This document shows positions 1 through 8,346 of a stretch of DNA of 64,000 bases, piece by piece (position 1 is the first letter of the stretch; every line of letters starts with the position of its first letter). The translations under genes and the position numbers were made by a program. Location of the stretch: contig NZ_LT840184.1 in NCBI RefSeq assembly GCF_900177425.1, positions 574,837-638,836 on the forward strand. The letters run 5' to 3'. The notes below the pieces were generated by a model, which saw nothing but the letters and a program-made list of their open reading frames with translations, searched no databases and was not told the origin of the DNA. This DNA is from Paenibacillus uliginis N3/975 (lineage in GTDB: Bacteria > Bacillota > Bacilli > Paenibacillales > Paenibacillaceae).

Positions 1-94
1 TCCACGCGTACCCATCCCGAACACGACCGTTAAGCCTTCCAGCGCCGATGGTACTTGGACCGAAGGGTCCCGGGAGAGTAGGACGTCGCCAAGC
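1..94 (+). rRNA. rrf: 5S ribosomal RNA, 3' part
   Basis: The window opens inside a 5S rRNA gene. The conserved segment CCCATCCCGAACACGACCGT and the 3' part ending in GACGTCGCCAAGC are readable. The 5' end lies outside the window, and the tRNA cluster follows directly, as at the end of an rRNA operon in Bacillales. Confidence 0.93.
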
Positions 95-103
95 GGTATA
101 TAT

Positions 104-179
104 TCCCTGATAGCTCAGTTGGTAGAGCACTCGACTGTTAATCGAGTTGTCACAGGTTCGAGTCCTGTTCGGGGAGCCA
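104..179 (+). tRNA. tRNA-Asn (GTT)
   Basis: Cloverleaf of 76 nt with acceptor TCCCTGA paired to TCGGGGA, anticodon GTT, T-loop GGTTCGAGTCC and encoded CCA. Confidence 0.96.
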
Positions 180-182
180 CTT

Positions 183-258
183 GCTTCCATAGCTCAGTAG
201 GTAGAGTGCATCCATGGTAAGGATGAGGTCACCGGTTCGATCCCGGTTGGAAGCTCCA
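183..258 (+). tRNA. tRNA-Thr (GGT)
   Basis: Cloverleaf of 76 nt with acceptor GCTTCCA paired to TGGAAGC, anticodon loop ATGGTAA (GGT), and encoded CCA. Confidence 0.96.
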
Positions 259-270
259 TTTTAGCAATGA

Positions 271-345
271 GGCCCGTTGGTCAAGGGGTTAAGACACCTC
301 CCTTTCACGGAGGTAACAGGGGTTCGAATCCCCTACGGGTCACCA
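271..345 (+). tRNA. tRNA-Glu (TTC)
   Basis: Cloverleaf of 75 nt with acceptor GGCCCGT paired to ACGGGTC, anticodon TTC and encoded CCA. Confidence 0.96.
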
Positions 346-394
346 CTTATTTAATCGTTTCAGGGGATGAAAATCCCATTATCCCTACCAGTAT

Positions 395-470
395 GGAGGC
401 TTAGCTCAGCTGGGAGAGCATCTGCCTTACAAGCAGAGGGTCGGGGGTTCGAACCCCTCAGCCTCCACCA
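395..470 (+). tRNA. tRNA-Val (TAC)
   Basis: Cloverleaf of 76 nt beginning GGAGGCT and closed by AGCCTCC, anticodon TAC, encoded CCA. Confidence 0.96.
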
Positions 471-527
471 TTATTTTACTCATGTTCTGTTGCAGAATGG
501 GATAGAATATAATCAATACCTCGTTAT

Positions 528-602
528 TGGGGATTAGCCAAGCGGTAAGGCAACGGACTTTGACTCCGTCATGCATAGGTTCGAATCCTATATCCCCAGC
601 CA
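528..602 (+). tRNA. tRNA-Gln (TTG)
   Basis: Cloverleaf of 75 nt with acceptor TGGGGAT paired to ATCCCCA, anticodon TTG, encoded CCA. Confidence 0.96.
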
Positions 603-671
603 CTTTACCCTAAAAAGTGAAGTATGGCTTTGAAGGTAAATCCGAATGCTTTTTCGGGGACCTTTAAATGC

Positions 672-747
672 GAGCCATTAGCTCAGTTGGTAGAGCACCT
701 GACTTTTAATCAGGGTGTCGAAGGTTCGAGTCCTTCATGGCTCACCA
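672..747 (+). tRNA. tRNA-Lys (TTT)
   Basis: Cloverleaf of 76 nt with acceptor GAGCCAT paired to ATGGCTC, anticodon TTT, encoded CCA. Confidence 0.96.
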
Positions 748-761
748 TTAGTTTTACTTGT

Positions 762-845
762 GCGCGTGTGGCGGAATTGGCAGACGCACTAGACTTAGGA
801 TCTAGCGTCTTTGACGTGGGGGTTCAAGTCCCTCCACGCGCACCA
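762..845 (+). tRNA. tRNA-Leu (TAG)
   Basis: Class II tRNA of 84 nt with a long variable arm, acceptor GCGCGTG paired to CACGCGC, anticodon TAG, encoded CCA. Confidence 0.96.
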
Positions 846-852
846 TGTTTTT

Positions 853-927
853 GCGGACGTGGCTCAGCGGTAGAGCATCGCCTTGCCAAGGCGAGGGTCG
901 CGGGTTCGATTCCCGTCGTCCGCTCCA
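853..927 (+). tRNA. tRNA-Gly (GCC)
   Basis: Cloverleaf of 75 nt with acceptor GCGGACG paired to CGTCCGC, anticodon GCC, encoded CCA. Confidence 0.96.
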
Positions 928-933
928 TGATTT

Positions 934-1010
934 GCGCCCTTAGCTCAGCTGGATAGAGCGTTTGACTACGAATCAAAAGGCCGGGAGTTCGAATCTCTCA
1001 GGGCGCGCCA
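934..1010 (+). tRNA. tRNA-Arg (ACG)
   Basis: Cloverleaf of 77 nt with acceptor GCGCCCT paired to AGGGCGC, anticodon ACG (inosine-modified in bacteria), encoded CCA. Confidence 0.96.
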
Positions 1011-1031
1011 TTTTTAATTCTTCATATGTAA

Positions 1032-1105
1032 CGGGATGTAGCTCAGCTTGGTAGAGCACCTGGTTTGGGACCAGGGGGTCGCATGTTCAAATCGTGTCAT
1101 CCCGA
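1032..1105 (+). tRNA. tRNA-Pro (TGG)
   Basis: Cloverleaf of 74 nt with acceptor CGGGATG paired to CATCCCG and anticodon TGG. Unlike the other ten tRNAs of the cluster, the 3' CCA is not encoded: the discriminator A is followed by TTG. The CCA must be added by the nucleotidyltransferase. Confidence 0.94.
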
Positions 1106-1116
1106 TTGTTACATCT

Positions 1117-1190
1117 GCGGGTGTAGTTCAATGGTAGAACTCCAGCCTTCCAAGCTGGTAGCGTGGGTTCGATTCCCATCACCCGCTCCA
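1117..1190 (+). tRNA. tRNA-Gly (TCC)
   Basis: Cloverleaf of 74 nt with acceptor GCGGGTG paired to CACCCGC, anticodon TCC, encoded CCA. It is the last gene of the cluster. Confidence 0.96.
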
Positions 1191-1203
1191 TACATAAAGC
1201 AGG

Positions 1204-1230
1204 ACATCACAGTGTGTGATGTTTTTTTTA
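1204..1230 (+). terminator. Terminator of the rRNA/tRNA operon
   Basis: A perfect 8-bp stem ACATCACA / TGTGATGT with loop GTG is followed by eight T residues. Confidence 0.9.
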
Positions 1231-1472
1231 CATATTGTCACCACACTCCTGCGAAGTGTCAACGTGTTAAAGCAATCACCAGTGACAAATGAAGAACAGA
1301 TGGGGAATTATAAGGAGATTGAGAAGAAATTACCACTGTAAAAACGTCCTCTTTTGTCGATTTGGCGAATTTTTTCGGTTGGAAAGTAAAGATTTTCAGG
1401 CGCATTTATTGTATGATATTAGGAAGGCATAAAAAGACAAACTGTTGAACGGGTTTAGATGGGAGGAGTAGC

Positions 1473-4259
1473 ATGACTGAACTTACTGTAACCGCAAAAA
1501 GCAATTCCAATAATCTGCTGCGGCGTGATGTACGGTTCCTGGGAAACATTCTCGGTGAAGTTCTTGTCCACCAGGGGGGCAACGAGCTTTTAGATATAGT
1601 TGAGAAGATTCGCGAGACTAGCAAGTCATTACGTTCCGTATTTTTACCAGAATTGTTCGCAGATTTTAAAAGGATCGTCAGCACGCTGGATCCGGACAAT
1701 CGTCATCAAGTAATCAGAGCGTTCGCCATTTATTTTCAATTGGTTAACATCGCAGAGCAAAATCACCGGATACGCCGGAAACGCGATTATGAACGTTCCG
1801 CAGGTGAGAGTGTCCAGCCAGGATCGATCGAAAGTGCAGTCCAGGATTTGAAAGAGCGTAATTTTACGTATGAAGAAGTTCAAGACATTCTCGAAAGTCT
1901 TTCCTTGGAGCTCGTAATGACTGCGCACCCTACAGAAGCAATGCGACGTGCCATTCTCGACATCCACAAAAGAATTTCAGAAGATGTTATGCTCCTTGAT
2001 AACCCAACGCTCACATTCCGTGAAAGAGAACAGCTTCGGGAAAAACTTCTTAACGAGGTGATTACACTCTGGCAAACGGATGAGCTGCGCGACCGTAAGC
2101 CAACGGTATTGGATGAGGTTCGCAATGGTATGTATTATTTTCATGAAACGCTGTTTCACATTCTGCCAGAAGTTTATCAAGAACTTGAGCGCTGTCTTAC
2201 TAAATTTTATCCCGGCTACAATTGGCATGTACCGACATATCTCCGCTTTGGTTCATGGATCGGTGGAGACCGTGACGGTAATCCTTCGGTAACAGCAGAC
2301 ATTACTTGGAAGACGCTAGAAATGCAGCGGAAACTGGCTATCCGGGAATACCAGCGCATTTTGACAGGGCTCATGAAAAATCTCAGCTTCAGTGCAACGA
2401 TTGTTAACGTGTCCGATGAATTAAAGCAGTCTATCCGCAAGGACCGTGAGAATGTAACACTGAAGAAGATGGAAATTTGGCACAATGAGAAAGAGCCGTA
2501 CCGCATCAAGCTTGCTTATATGCTTGCCAAAATGGCCCACGTGCTGGATGAAAGCATGATTGGAGCAGAACGTTATCAGTCACCGGAAGAGTTTATTGAA
2601 GACTTGCAAATTATCGACCGCAGTCTGCGCCATCACTATGCTGACTATGTGGCTGATACTTATATTAAGAAACTGATTCGCCAGGTTGAACTGTTCGGAT
2701 TCCACACAGCTACACTGGACATTCGGCAGCACAGTAAAGAGCATGAGAATGCAATGACTGAGATTTTAGCGAAAATGAACGTAGTCGAAGACTACTCTGC
2801 ACTTGAAGAAGAAGAAAAGATTGAGCTTCTGAACAAACTGCTTAACGATCCGCGTCCGCTGACTACTCCTTATCAGGAGTACAGCGATAGTACCGAAGAG
2901 TGCCTTGAAGTTTACCGTACCGTATACCGGGCGCAAAAGGAATTCGGTGTTAAGTGTGTCTCCAGCTATTTGATCAGCATGGCAGAAGGCGCCAGCGACA
3001 TTATGGAGGTAATGGTATTTGCGAAGGAAGTTGGATTGTTCCGGAAGGATAACGATGGAACCATAGTAGCTACTCTTCAGGCTGTACCGTTGTTTGAAAC
3101 GATCGAGGATCTCCACGCAGCTCCCGATATTATGCGCCGTCTGTTTAACCTCCCGATTTATCGTGAGGGTGTTAAGGCAATGAATGATCTCCAGGAGATT
3201 ATGCTTGGCTATTCTGACAGTAACAAGGATGGCGGTGCAGCAACAGCCAACTGGGAATTACAGGTTGCCATGAAGGACATTACCGCGGTTGGTAATGAAT
3301 TCGGTGTGAAACTGAAATATTTCCATGGCCGTGGCGGTTCACTCGGACGTGGTGGCATGCCGCTTAACCGTAGTATTCTGGCACAGCCTGCGAATACAAT
3401 TGCTGGCGGGATCAAAATTACCGAGCAGGGTGAGGTTATTTCCTCTCGCTATTCTTTGCAGGGAATTGCATACCGTAGTCTTGAGCAGGCAACATCAGCG
3501 CTGATCCGAGCATCTATAATTGCCCGGTCACCGGAGGAAAATCCACACGAGAAGGAGTGGGAGCAGATCTCGGCCCGAATTTCGGCTGACTCCCAAAAGA
3601 AATACCAGGATTTGATTTTCCGTGATCCGGATTTCCTGAGCTTCTTCAAGGAATCCACACCGCTGCCTGAGGTAGGGGAACTGAATATTGGGTCCCGTCC
3701 CTCCAAGCGTAAGAATAGTGACCGTTTTGAGGACCTGCGTGCCATCCCTTGGGTGTTTGCGTGGACTCAGAGCCGTTACCTGCTACCAGCTTGGTATGCG
3801 GCTGGTACGGGCCTACAGAGCTTCTATCAGGACAATGAAGAGAATCTGAAGATCTTGCAAGATATGTATGTTAACTATCCTTTCTTTACATCAATGATCG
3901 ATACTCTGCAAATGGCGATGGCCAAAGCCGATCTCACCATTGCGAAGGAATACTCGCTGATGACGAAGAATGATGTGGCCCGGGAGCGGATATTCGGTCT
4001 GATTACAGAAGAATTTAAGCTTACGAAAGAAATGGTTCTCAAAATTACTGGGCAGCAGGAAATTCTGGATAATCAACCGGTATTGCAGGAATCCATACGA
4101 CTCCGCAATCCGTATGTTGACCCGCTAAGCTATCTGCAGGTGCAGCTTCTGAATGAGTTGCGTGATCTGCGAGAAAAAGGTGAGGATGATCCGGATCTGC
4201 TGCGTGAAGTGCTGTTGACGATTAACGGTATTGCAGCAGGACTTCGTAATACAGGTTGA
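1473..4259 (+). CDS. ppc: Phosphoenolpyruvate carboxylase
   Basis: The 928-residue protein is the usual length for bacterial PEP carboxylase, which carboxylates PEP with bicarbonate to oxaloacetate and so refills the TCA cycle in the cytoplasm. The first catalytic signature VMTAHPTEA is near residue 152 (catalytic His), the glycine-rich FHGRGGSLGRGG loop is near residues 617-628, and the C-terminus ends RNTG, close to the invariant QNTG tail. The ATG is set by GGGAGGAG seven bases upstream. The gene is monocistronic: the tRNA terminator precedes it and its own terminator follows. Identification is firm; allosteric control cannot be read from the sequence. Confidence 0.97.
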   Translation: MTELTVTAKSNSNNLLRRDVRFLGNILGEVLVHQGGNELLDIVEKIRETSKSLRSVFLPELFADFKRIVSTLDPDNRHQVIRAFAIYFQLVNIAEQNHRIRRKRDYERSAGESVQPGSIESAVQDLKERNFTYEEVQDILESLSLELVMTAHPTEAMRRAILDIHKRISEDVMLLDNPTLTFREREQLREKLLNEVITLWQTDELRDRKPTVLDEVRNGMYYFHETLFHILPEVYQELERCLTKFYPGYNWHVPTYLRFGSWIGGDRDGNPSVTADITWKTLEMQRKLAIREYQRILTGLMKNLSFSATIVNVSDELKQSIRKDRENVTLKKMEIWHNEKEPYRIKLAYMLAKMAHVLDESMIGAERYQSPEEFIEDLQIIDRSLRHHYADYVADTYIKKLIRQVELFGFHTATLDIRQHSKEHENAMTEILAKMNVVEDYSALEEEEKIELLNKLLNDPRPLTTPYQEYSDSTEECLEVYRTVYRAQKEFGVKCVSSYLISMAEGASDIMEVMVFAKEVGLFRKDNDGTIVATLQAVPLFETIEDLHAAPDIMRRLFNLPIYREGVKAMNDLQEIMLGYSDSNKDGGAATANWELQVAMKDITAVGNEFGVKLKYFHGRGGSLGRGGMPLNRSILAQPANTIAGGIKITEQGEVISSRYSLQGIAYRSLEQATSALIRASIIARSPEENPHEKEWEQISARISADSQKKYQDLIFRDPDFLSFFKESTPLPEVGELNIGSRPSKRKNSDRFEDLRAIPWVFAWTQSRYLLPAWYAAGTGLQSFYQDNEENLKILQDMYVNYPFFTSMIDTLQMAMAKADLTIAKEYSLMTKNDVARERIFGLITEEFKLTKEMVLKITGQQEILDNQPVLQESIRLRNPYVDPLSYLQVQLLNELRDLREKGEDDPDLLREVLLTINGIAAGLRNTG

Positions 4260-4300
4260 TACCCTTTTTCGTGAAATATATACAGGGTTAGGGATAGTCA

Positions 4301-4334
4301 AAGGCGAGGTTCCCTGTGGGAGCCTCGCCTTTTG
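4301..4334 (+). terminator. Terminator after ppc
   Basis: Stem AAGGCGAGG / CCTCGCCTT followed by a short T run, about 40 bases after the ppc stop. Confidence 0.8.
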
Positions 4335-4523
4335 CATTGTTAGCAGAAACTGCGAATGATTAGTACAGCTTTAATGAAGACTGTATTACAAAATTGATAA
4401 AGCTAGAAATCGCAGTAACGCTGTGTTTTCGAATTTTGTTGCATTTTCGAATAAGTTGAATTACCATTTGAATGATGCTTTTAGACTTAAAGACGTTACC
4501 CATCAGACCATTCTGGGGGAATT

Positions 4524-5093
4524 ATGGTGGACAATTTAGATGTGAGATTGGCGAAGCTGGCCCGAAAAGGGGACCAGCGTGCTTTTGCCGAAATAGTAGA
4601 GCTATATAAAGATAAGATTTTTCATCTGGCGTACCGGATGCTGAATAACCGGCATGAGGCTGAGGATATTGTTCAGGAGACGTTCTTACGCGTGTACAAG
4701 AACCTGGATCGATATGATGAGAATCAGAAATTTTCGACATGGATTTATCGGATTGGTACAAACTTATGTATAGACCGGTTACGCAAGCGCAAGCCATCCT
4801 ACTCTCTCGACGCGGATATGAACGACCAAGAGGGAATGGATGGTTATTCGATGATACCGAGTGATGACCGCACACCGGAGTCGGAGATGCTGATATCCGA
4901 GACGCAGCGGATTATCCATCAGGCTATCGAGTCTCTTCCTGCAAAGTATAAGACGATTATGATACTACGGTATATTCAGGATATGTCACTTCAGGAGATT
5001 AGTGAGGTGCTTACTCTGCCTGTGACGACGATTAAGACAAGAGTTCACCGCGGGCGGGAGTTTTTACGTAAGAAACTCGAATTTAAATTATAG
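4524..5093 (+). CDS. sigW: ECF RNA polymerase sigma factor SigW
   Basis: The 189-residue protein has the two-domain ECF layout: region 2 at about residues 10-90, including the typical ECF stretch EAEDIVQETFLRVYKN, and region 4 at about 130-185 with a helix-turn-helix (LQEISEVLTLPVTTIKTRVHRG). Sigma-W drives envelope-stress and antibiotic-detoxification genes in Bacillales. The assignment rests on the ECF signature plus gene order sigW-anti-sigma-cdaA-cdaR-glmM-glmS, which matches Bacillus subtilis. The start ATG follows GGGGGA by a few bases. I see no sigma-W-type promoter in front of it, in contrast to the gene downstream. Confidence 0.93.
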   Translation: MVDNLDVRLAKLARKGDQRAFAEIVELYKDKIFHLAYRMLNNRHEAEDIVQETFLRVYKNLDRYDENQKFSTWIYRIGTNLCIDRLRKRKPSYSLDADMNDQEGMDGYSMIPSDDRTPESEMLISETQRIIHQAIESLPAKYKTIMILRYIQDMSLQEISEVLTLPVTTIKTRVHRGREFLRKKLEFKL

Positions 5094-5107
5094 GTTTTTA
5101 AAAATAA

Positions 5108-5133
5108 TGAAACATCGCCGCTTCCGGTGCGTA
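5108..5133 (+). promoter_or_regulatory. Sigma-W-type promoter ahead of the anti-sigma gene
   Basis: TGAAAC (5108-5113) and CGTA (5130-5133) are separated by exactly 16 bases, matching the known B. subtilis sigma-W consensus TGAAAC-N16-CGTA. It lies 14 bases after the sigW stop and 75 bases before the anti-sigma start. Confidence 0.8.
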
Positions 5134-5208
5134 TGAACATTAAGCAAGTCTTATGCCCCTGATGGGGAGTAGACCCAGCAAAGAGATTGAACGAAAGGAC
5201 TGGCTCAT

Positions 5209-5823
5209 ATGGATTGCAAATTGGCCGTCTCTTTGATGCACGATTATCTGGATAACGATTTGTCCAGACAGCAGCAGCTGGAACTTAAATCCCATTTGCT
5301 GCAATGTGTTGACTGCCGGAATAGGTTCGAGGAACTGGAGCAGACAGACATGCTTCTGTATTCCTTGACACATCATGCCACAGGGCCTTCTGACGATCTG
5401 GCGGACCGGATTATGGGAATGCTACCTCAGCAAAAGAAGCAAAAGCTTTGGTTAACTTGGATAAAGAATCACCCGGCAATCACGGCTGCTGCTCTTTTTC
5501 TGGTCGTAATGCTCTTTAGTACCGTCAGCTTCTGGAGCCAGGAGAATCAACTGATCGTTAAAGGCAGTGAACTCGACAAACTTATCATCGAAGGAAATAC
5601 GGTTATTATTCCACCAGATCAGATTATTACGGGTGATATAACTGTAGAGAACGGAAAGACGCAGGTTTTCGGACAGGTTCAAGGAAACTTAACCGTTATC
5701 GACGGAGAGCTTTTTCAAGCCTCTACGGCCCACATATCTGGACAAGTGAAGGATATAGATAAAGCAATGGATTGGATCTGGTATAAGATTACCAATCTGT
5801 TTTCGGATGTCGCTTACCGCTAA
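5209..5823 (+). CDS. rsiW: Anti-sigma-W factor RsiW (zinc-binding, membrane-anchored)
   Basis: The 204-residue protein starts with a ZAS/zf-HC2 domain: MDCKLA plus the zinc motif HLLQCVDC (H-x3-C-x2-C) near residue 30-38. A single membrane segment lies at about residues 88-108, followed by an extracytoplasmic part of about 95 residues. In the family the N-terminal domain holds the sigma factor inactive until regulated proteolysis on the outside and in the membrane releases it. It follows sigW and has its own sigma-W-type promoter, which would give negative feedback. The start is the ATG preceded by GAAAGGA. Confidence 0.9.
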   Translation: MDCKLAVSLMHDYLDNDLSRQQQLELKSHLLQCVDCRNRFEELEQTDMLLYSLTHHATGPSDDLADRIMGMLPQQKKQKLWLTWIKNHPAITAAALFLVVMLFSTVSFWSQENQLIVKGSELDKLIIEGNTVIIPPDQIITGDITVENGKTQVFGQVQGNLTVIDGELFQASTAHISGQVKDIDKAMDWIWYKITNLFSDVAYR

Positions 5824-5850
5824 GATGAAGTTTGCACCCTGATGAATAAC

Positions 5851-5886
5851 GGCGCCTCTTTTCTCCGAAAAGACGGCGCCTTTTTT
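5851..5886 (+). terminator. Terminator after rsiW
   Basis: GGCGCC-TCTTTTC pairs with GAAAAGA-GGCGCC and is followed by six T residues. It separates sigW-rsiW from the cdaA operon. Confidence 0.9.
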
Positions 5887-6023
5887 GTGGTTTTTGATAT
5901 TTTTTTATCCTGCAAACGGGGCCTGACTTGCATCGTGAGGATTAACGTTATAACCTAGATAGTGTAGAGCACATACTACATCTAAAGACGCAAGCGTTAT
6001 TAAGCAATGACGGGGGTTGCAGT

Positions 6024-6863
6024 ATGGAGTATTTTACGGACTTAACCTGGAAAGAGTCCATTAAGGATATTATCGATATACTAATCGTTACCTATATTAT
6101 TTATCATCTGATACTGCTTGTCCGCGGTACCCGGGCTGTTCAGCTGCTGAAAGGGATTTTGGTGTTGGTGCTCATCTGGGCGCTCAGTACCTGGTTTGAC
6201 CTTTATACACTGAAATGGCTGATGAACCAAATCTTCACGTTTGGTGTTCTGGCGGTCTTTATTATATTCCAGCCGGAATTGAGACGGGGATTGGAGCAGC
6301 TTGGACGCGGGAAGCTGTTCGGAAGGTCAGCAGATATTGATGAAGAGACCAATAAATTAATAGCAGAAACCATTAAAGCAGTGAATTATTTATCACGACG
6401 GAAGATCGGGGCACTGATCGTTTTTGAGCGGACAACCGGTCTGAATGAATTTGTGGAATCCGGTATTCCTATGCGATCCGTGATTAGCTCAGAGCTGTTT
6501 ATCAACATTTTCATCCCAAACACGCCACTTCACGATGGTGCGGTGATCATTCAGAGTAATCAAATTGCAGCGGCAGGATGTTATTTACCGTTGTCGGAGA
6601 ATCCCTTCATTAGTAAGGAACTAGGGACCCGGCACCGGGCAGCGATTGGAATTAGTGAGGTGGGTGACGCTATCTCTGTCGTCGTTTCTGAGGAAACGGG
6701 ACAGGTCTCCCTTGCGATTAACGGACAGGTTGTCCGTGATATTAAGGAAGAATCACTCATATCCAAACTGTATGAAGAGCTGCGCCCTGCCGCATCCATA
6801 AAGGAGAAACGTTCGTTCTTCTGGAAACGGAAGGGAGACGGTGATAATGGAAAAGTGGTTTAA
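6024..6863 (+). CDS. cdaA: Diadenylate cyclase CdaA
   Basis: The 279-residue protein makes cyclic di-AMP from two ATP molecules at the membrane. Three hydrophobic segments fill residues 15-85, a short linker follows, and the DAC domain occupies about 110-255 with the catalytic motif HDGAVII near residue 171 and TRHRAAIG near residue 203. Length and order match CdaA (YbbP). It overlaps the next gene, cdaR, and heads the cdaA-cdaR-glmM operon. In B. subtilis and Listeria, CdaR and GlmM bind CdaA and tune it; the same arrangement is seen here. The start is the ATG behind GGGGGT. Confidence 0.97.
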   Translation: MEYFTDLTWKESIKDIIDILIVTYIIYHLILLVRGTRAVQLLKGILVLVLIWALSTWFDLYTLKWLMNQIFTFGVLAVFIIFQPELRRGLEQLGRGKLFGRSADIDEETNKLIAETIKAVNYLSRRKIGALIVFERTTGLNEFVESGIPMRSVISSELFINIFIPNTPLHDGAVIIQSNQIAAAGCYLPLSENPFISKELGTRHRAAIGISEVGDAISVVVSEETGQVSLAINGQVVRDIKEESLISKLYEELRPAASIKEKRSFFWKRKGDGDNGKVV

Positions 6864-8310
6864 AAACAACATGGTATTAAAACTCATGGCACTAGCGGTC
6901 AGCGTATTGCTGTGGGCAATGGTTCATATGGACAGCGGAGCTCCCACTCCGCCAACGACCATTATTGATACGAATGTAATTGAAGATGTCAAAATCCAGA
7001 CGTATGGCTTTGATGATAGTGAATATACGCTGACGGGCATCAATATTGACCGTGTGAATCTGGAGGTTCGAGGTAAGCGGACAGATCTCACCACGATTTT
7101 TTCAGATGAATATAAGGTGAAGCTGGACCTAAGCAGTGTAAAGAAACCGGGAACCCATACCCTTCCACTGACGTACTCACTTCCGGCAGGTGTGGAACTG
7201 GTATCCATGGATCCGTCTATGGTGACGGTAACTGTAGAGGAACGCATCACCAAACCCGTTACAGTAAGTATTGGAACTAAAGGAGAGCCCGCCAAGGATT
7301 ATCGGGCAGGTGAACCTGTGACAATCGAACCAGGGAGCGTAAATGTTACCCTTCCAGAATCAGAGCTTGCTACCTTGGCTCAAGTGAGAGGGACCGTGGA
7401 TCTGGATGGGGCAAAAGAAAATATCGTGGAAAAAAAGGTGAAGCTCGCCGCATATAATAAAGAAGGAAAAGTGATGGAGGATGCGATTATTGAGCCTTCC
7501 TCCGTAGCTGTGGAAATTCCTGTGGAAGCTTCGTTCGTCACGGTTCCTCTTGAGATGGATTATACGGGACGACTGCCCGAAGATCTGGTTCTTTCCAAAG
7601 TGAATCCGAAAGTTAAAGAGGTTAAGTTGTTCGGAAGTAAAGAAGCATTAGCAGGAGCAAAGTCCTATACAGGAGTTACTGTTAATTTAGGAAGTGTAAG
7701 AAATTCAGGGACAACGGTTCTTACGGCCGACTTGACGACGCCCGAAGGTTTTGAGAAAATCGAGCCTAGTTCCGTTCAGGTTGAGATTACCGCTGTCTCG
7801 CACGGCGAACGAGTGTTGGATGGAATCCCTGTTTCTTTGAAGGGAGTTCCTTCCGGAATGGAAGCCATCATAACGGAACCGAAGAGTCAATCCATGTCGA
7901 TGACGTTGACTGGAGCACCGGATCTGCTAGACAGTCTGCAACCTACAGATATTGGATTGGTCGCAAATGTTGCTGGCTTGAAGGCCGGGGTGCATGAAAT
8001 ACCGCTTCAGGTTACTCTGCCCAATTTGATTAATCGGGTGGACCAGAAGCAGCTTGTTGTAAAAGTGGAGTTGAAGGAAACTGATAAACCGGTGACCACT
8101 GAACCTACTCCCAAGCCGGATGAAGGTAAAGATAAGGAAAAGCCGGATGAGCCACAAGATAAGCCTGGTTCTGGCACCGACAATGGATCGGGAGATGGCC
8201 AGACTGGTGGCGGTGAAGGCGGTGATCATTCCGGTACAGAACCTCCCACGGGAGAGGGAAGCGAAGAGGAAACTCCAACACGGAATAGCACGGATACACC
8301 AAACGAATGA
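6847..8310 (+). CDS. cdaR: CdaA regulatory protein CdaR (YbbR domains)
   Basis: The 487-residue protein has an N-terminal membrane anchor (residues about 8-28) and about four YbbR repeats on the outer face of the membrane up to about residue 400. It ends in a low-complexity tail rich in Pro, Glu, Asp, Lys and Gly, probably wall-exposed. CdaR modulates CdaA cyclase activity. The start at ATG 6847, nine bases after AGGGAG, is preferred to the in-frame GTG at 6841, which is too close to the ribosome binding site. It overlaps the cdaA 3' end by 17 bases, so translation is probably coupled. Tail composition is typically variable in this family. Confidence 0.93.
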   Translation: MEKWFKNNMVLKLMALAVSVLLWAMVHMDSGAPTPPTTIIDTNVIEDVKIQTYGFDDSEYTLTGINIDRVNLEVRGKRTDLTTIFSDEYKVKLDLSSVKKPGTHTLPLTYSLPAGVELVSMDPSMVTVTVEERITKPVTVSIGTKGEPAKDYRAGEPVTIEPGSVNVTLPESELATLAQVRGTVDLDGAKENIVEKKVKLAAYNKEGKVMEDAIIEPSSVAVEIPVEASFVTVPLEMDYTGRLPEDLVLSKVNPKVKEVKLFGSKEALAGAKSYTGVTVNLGSVRNSGTTVLTADLTTPEGFEKIEPSSVQVEITAVSHGERVLDGIPVSLKGVPSGMEAIITEPKSQSMSMTLTGAPDLLDSLQPTDIGLVANVAGLKAGVHEIPLQVTLPNLINRVDQKQLVVKVELKETDKPVTTEPTPKPDEGKDKEKPDEPQDKPGSGTDNGSGDGQTGGGEGGDHSGTEPPTGEGSEEETPTRNSTDTPNE

Positions 8311-8346
8311 CAATATAAAGAGTAGGACAAAAGGAGCTAACGTAAC

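Noticed and set aside
624..1292. Open frames running through the tRNA cluster
   Set aside because: They overlap several tRNA genes and have no ribosome binding site or family resemblance.
1394..1417. Possible ppc promoter with TATGAT at 1412
   Set aside because: No acceptable -35 box at 16-18 bases, so the call was too weak to list.
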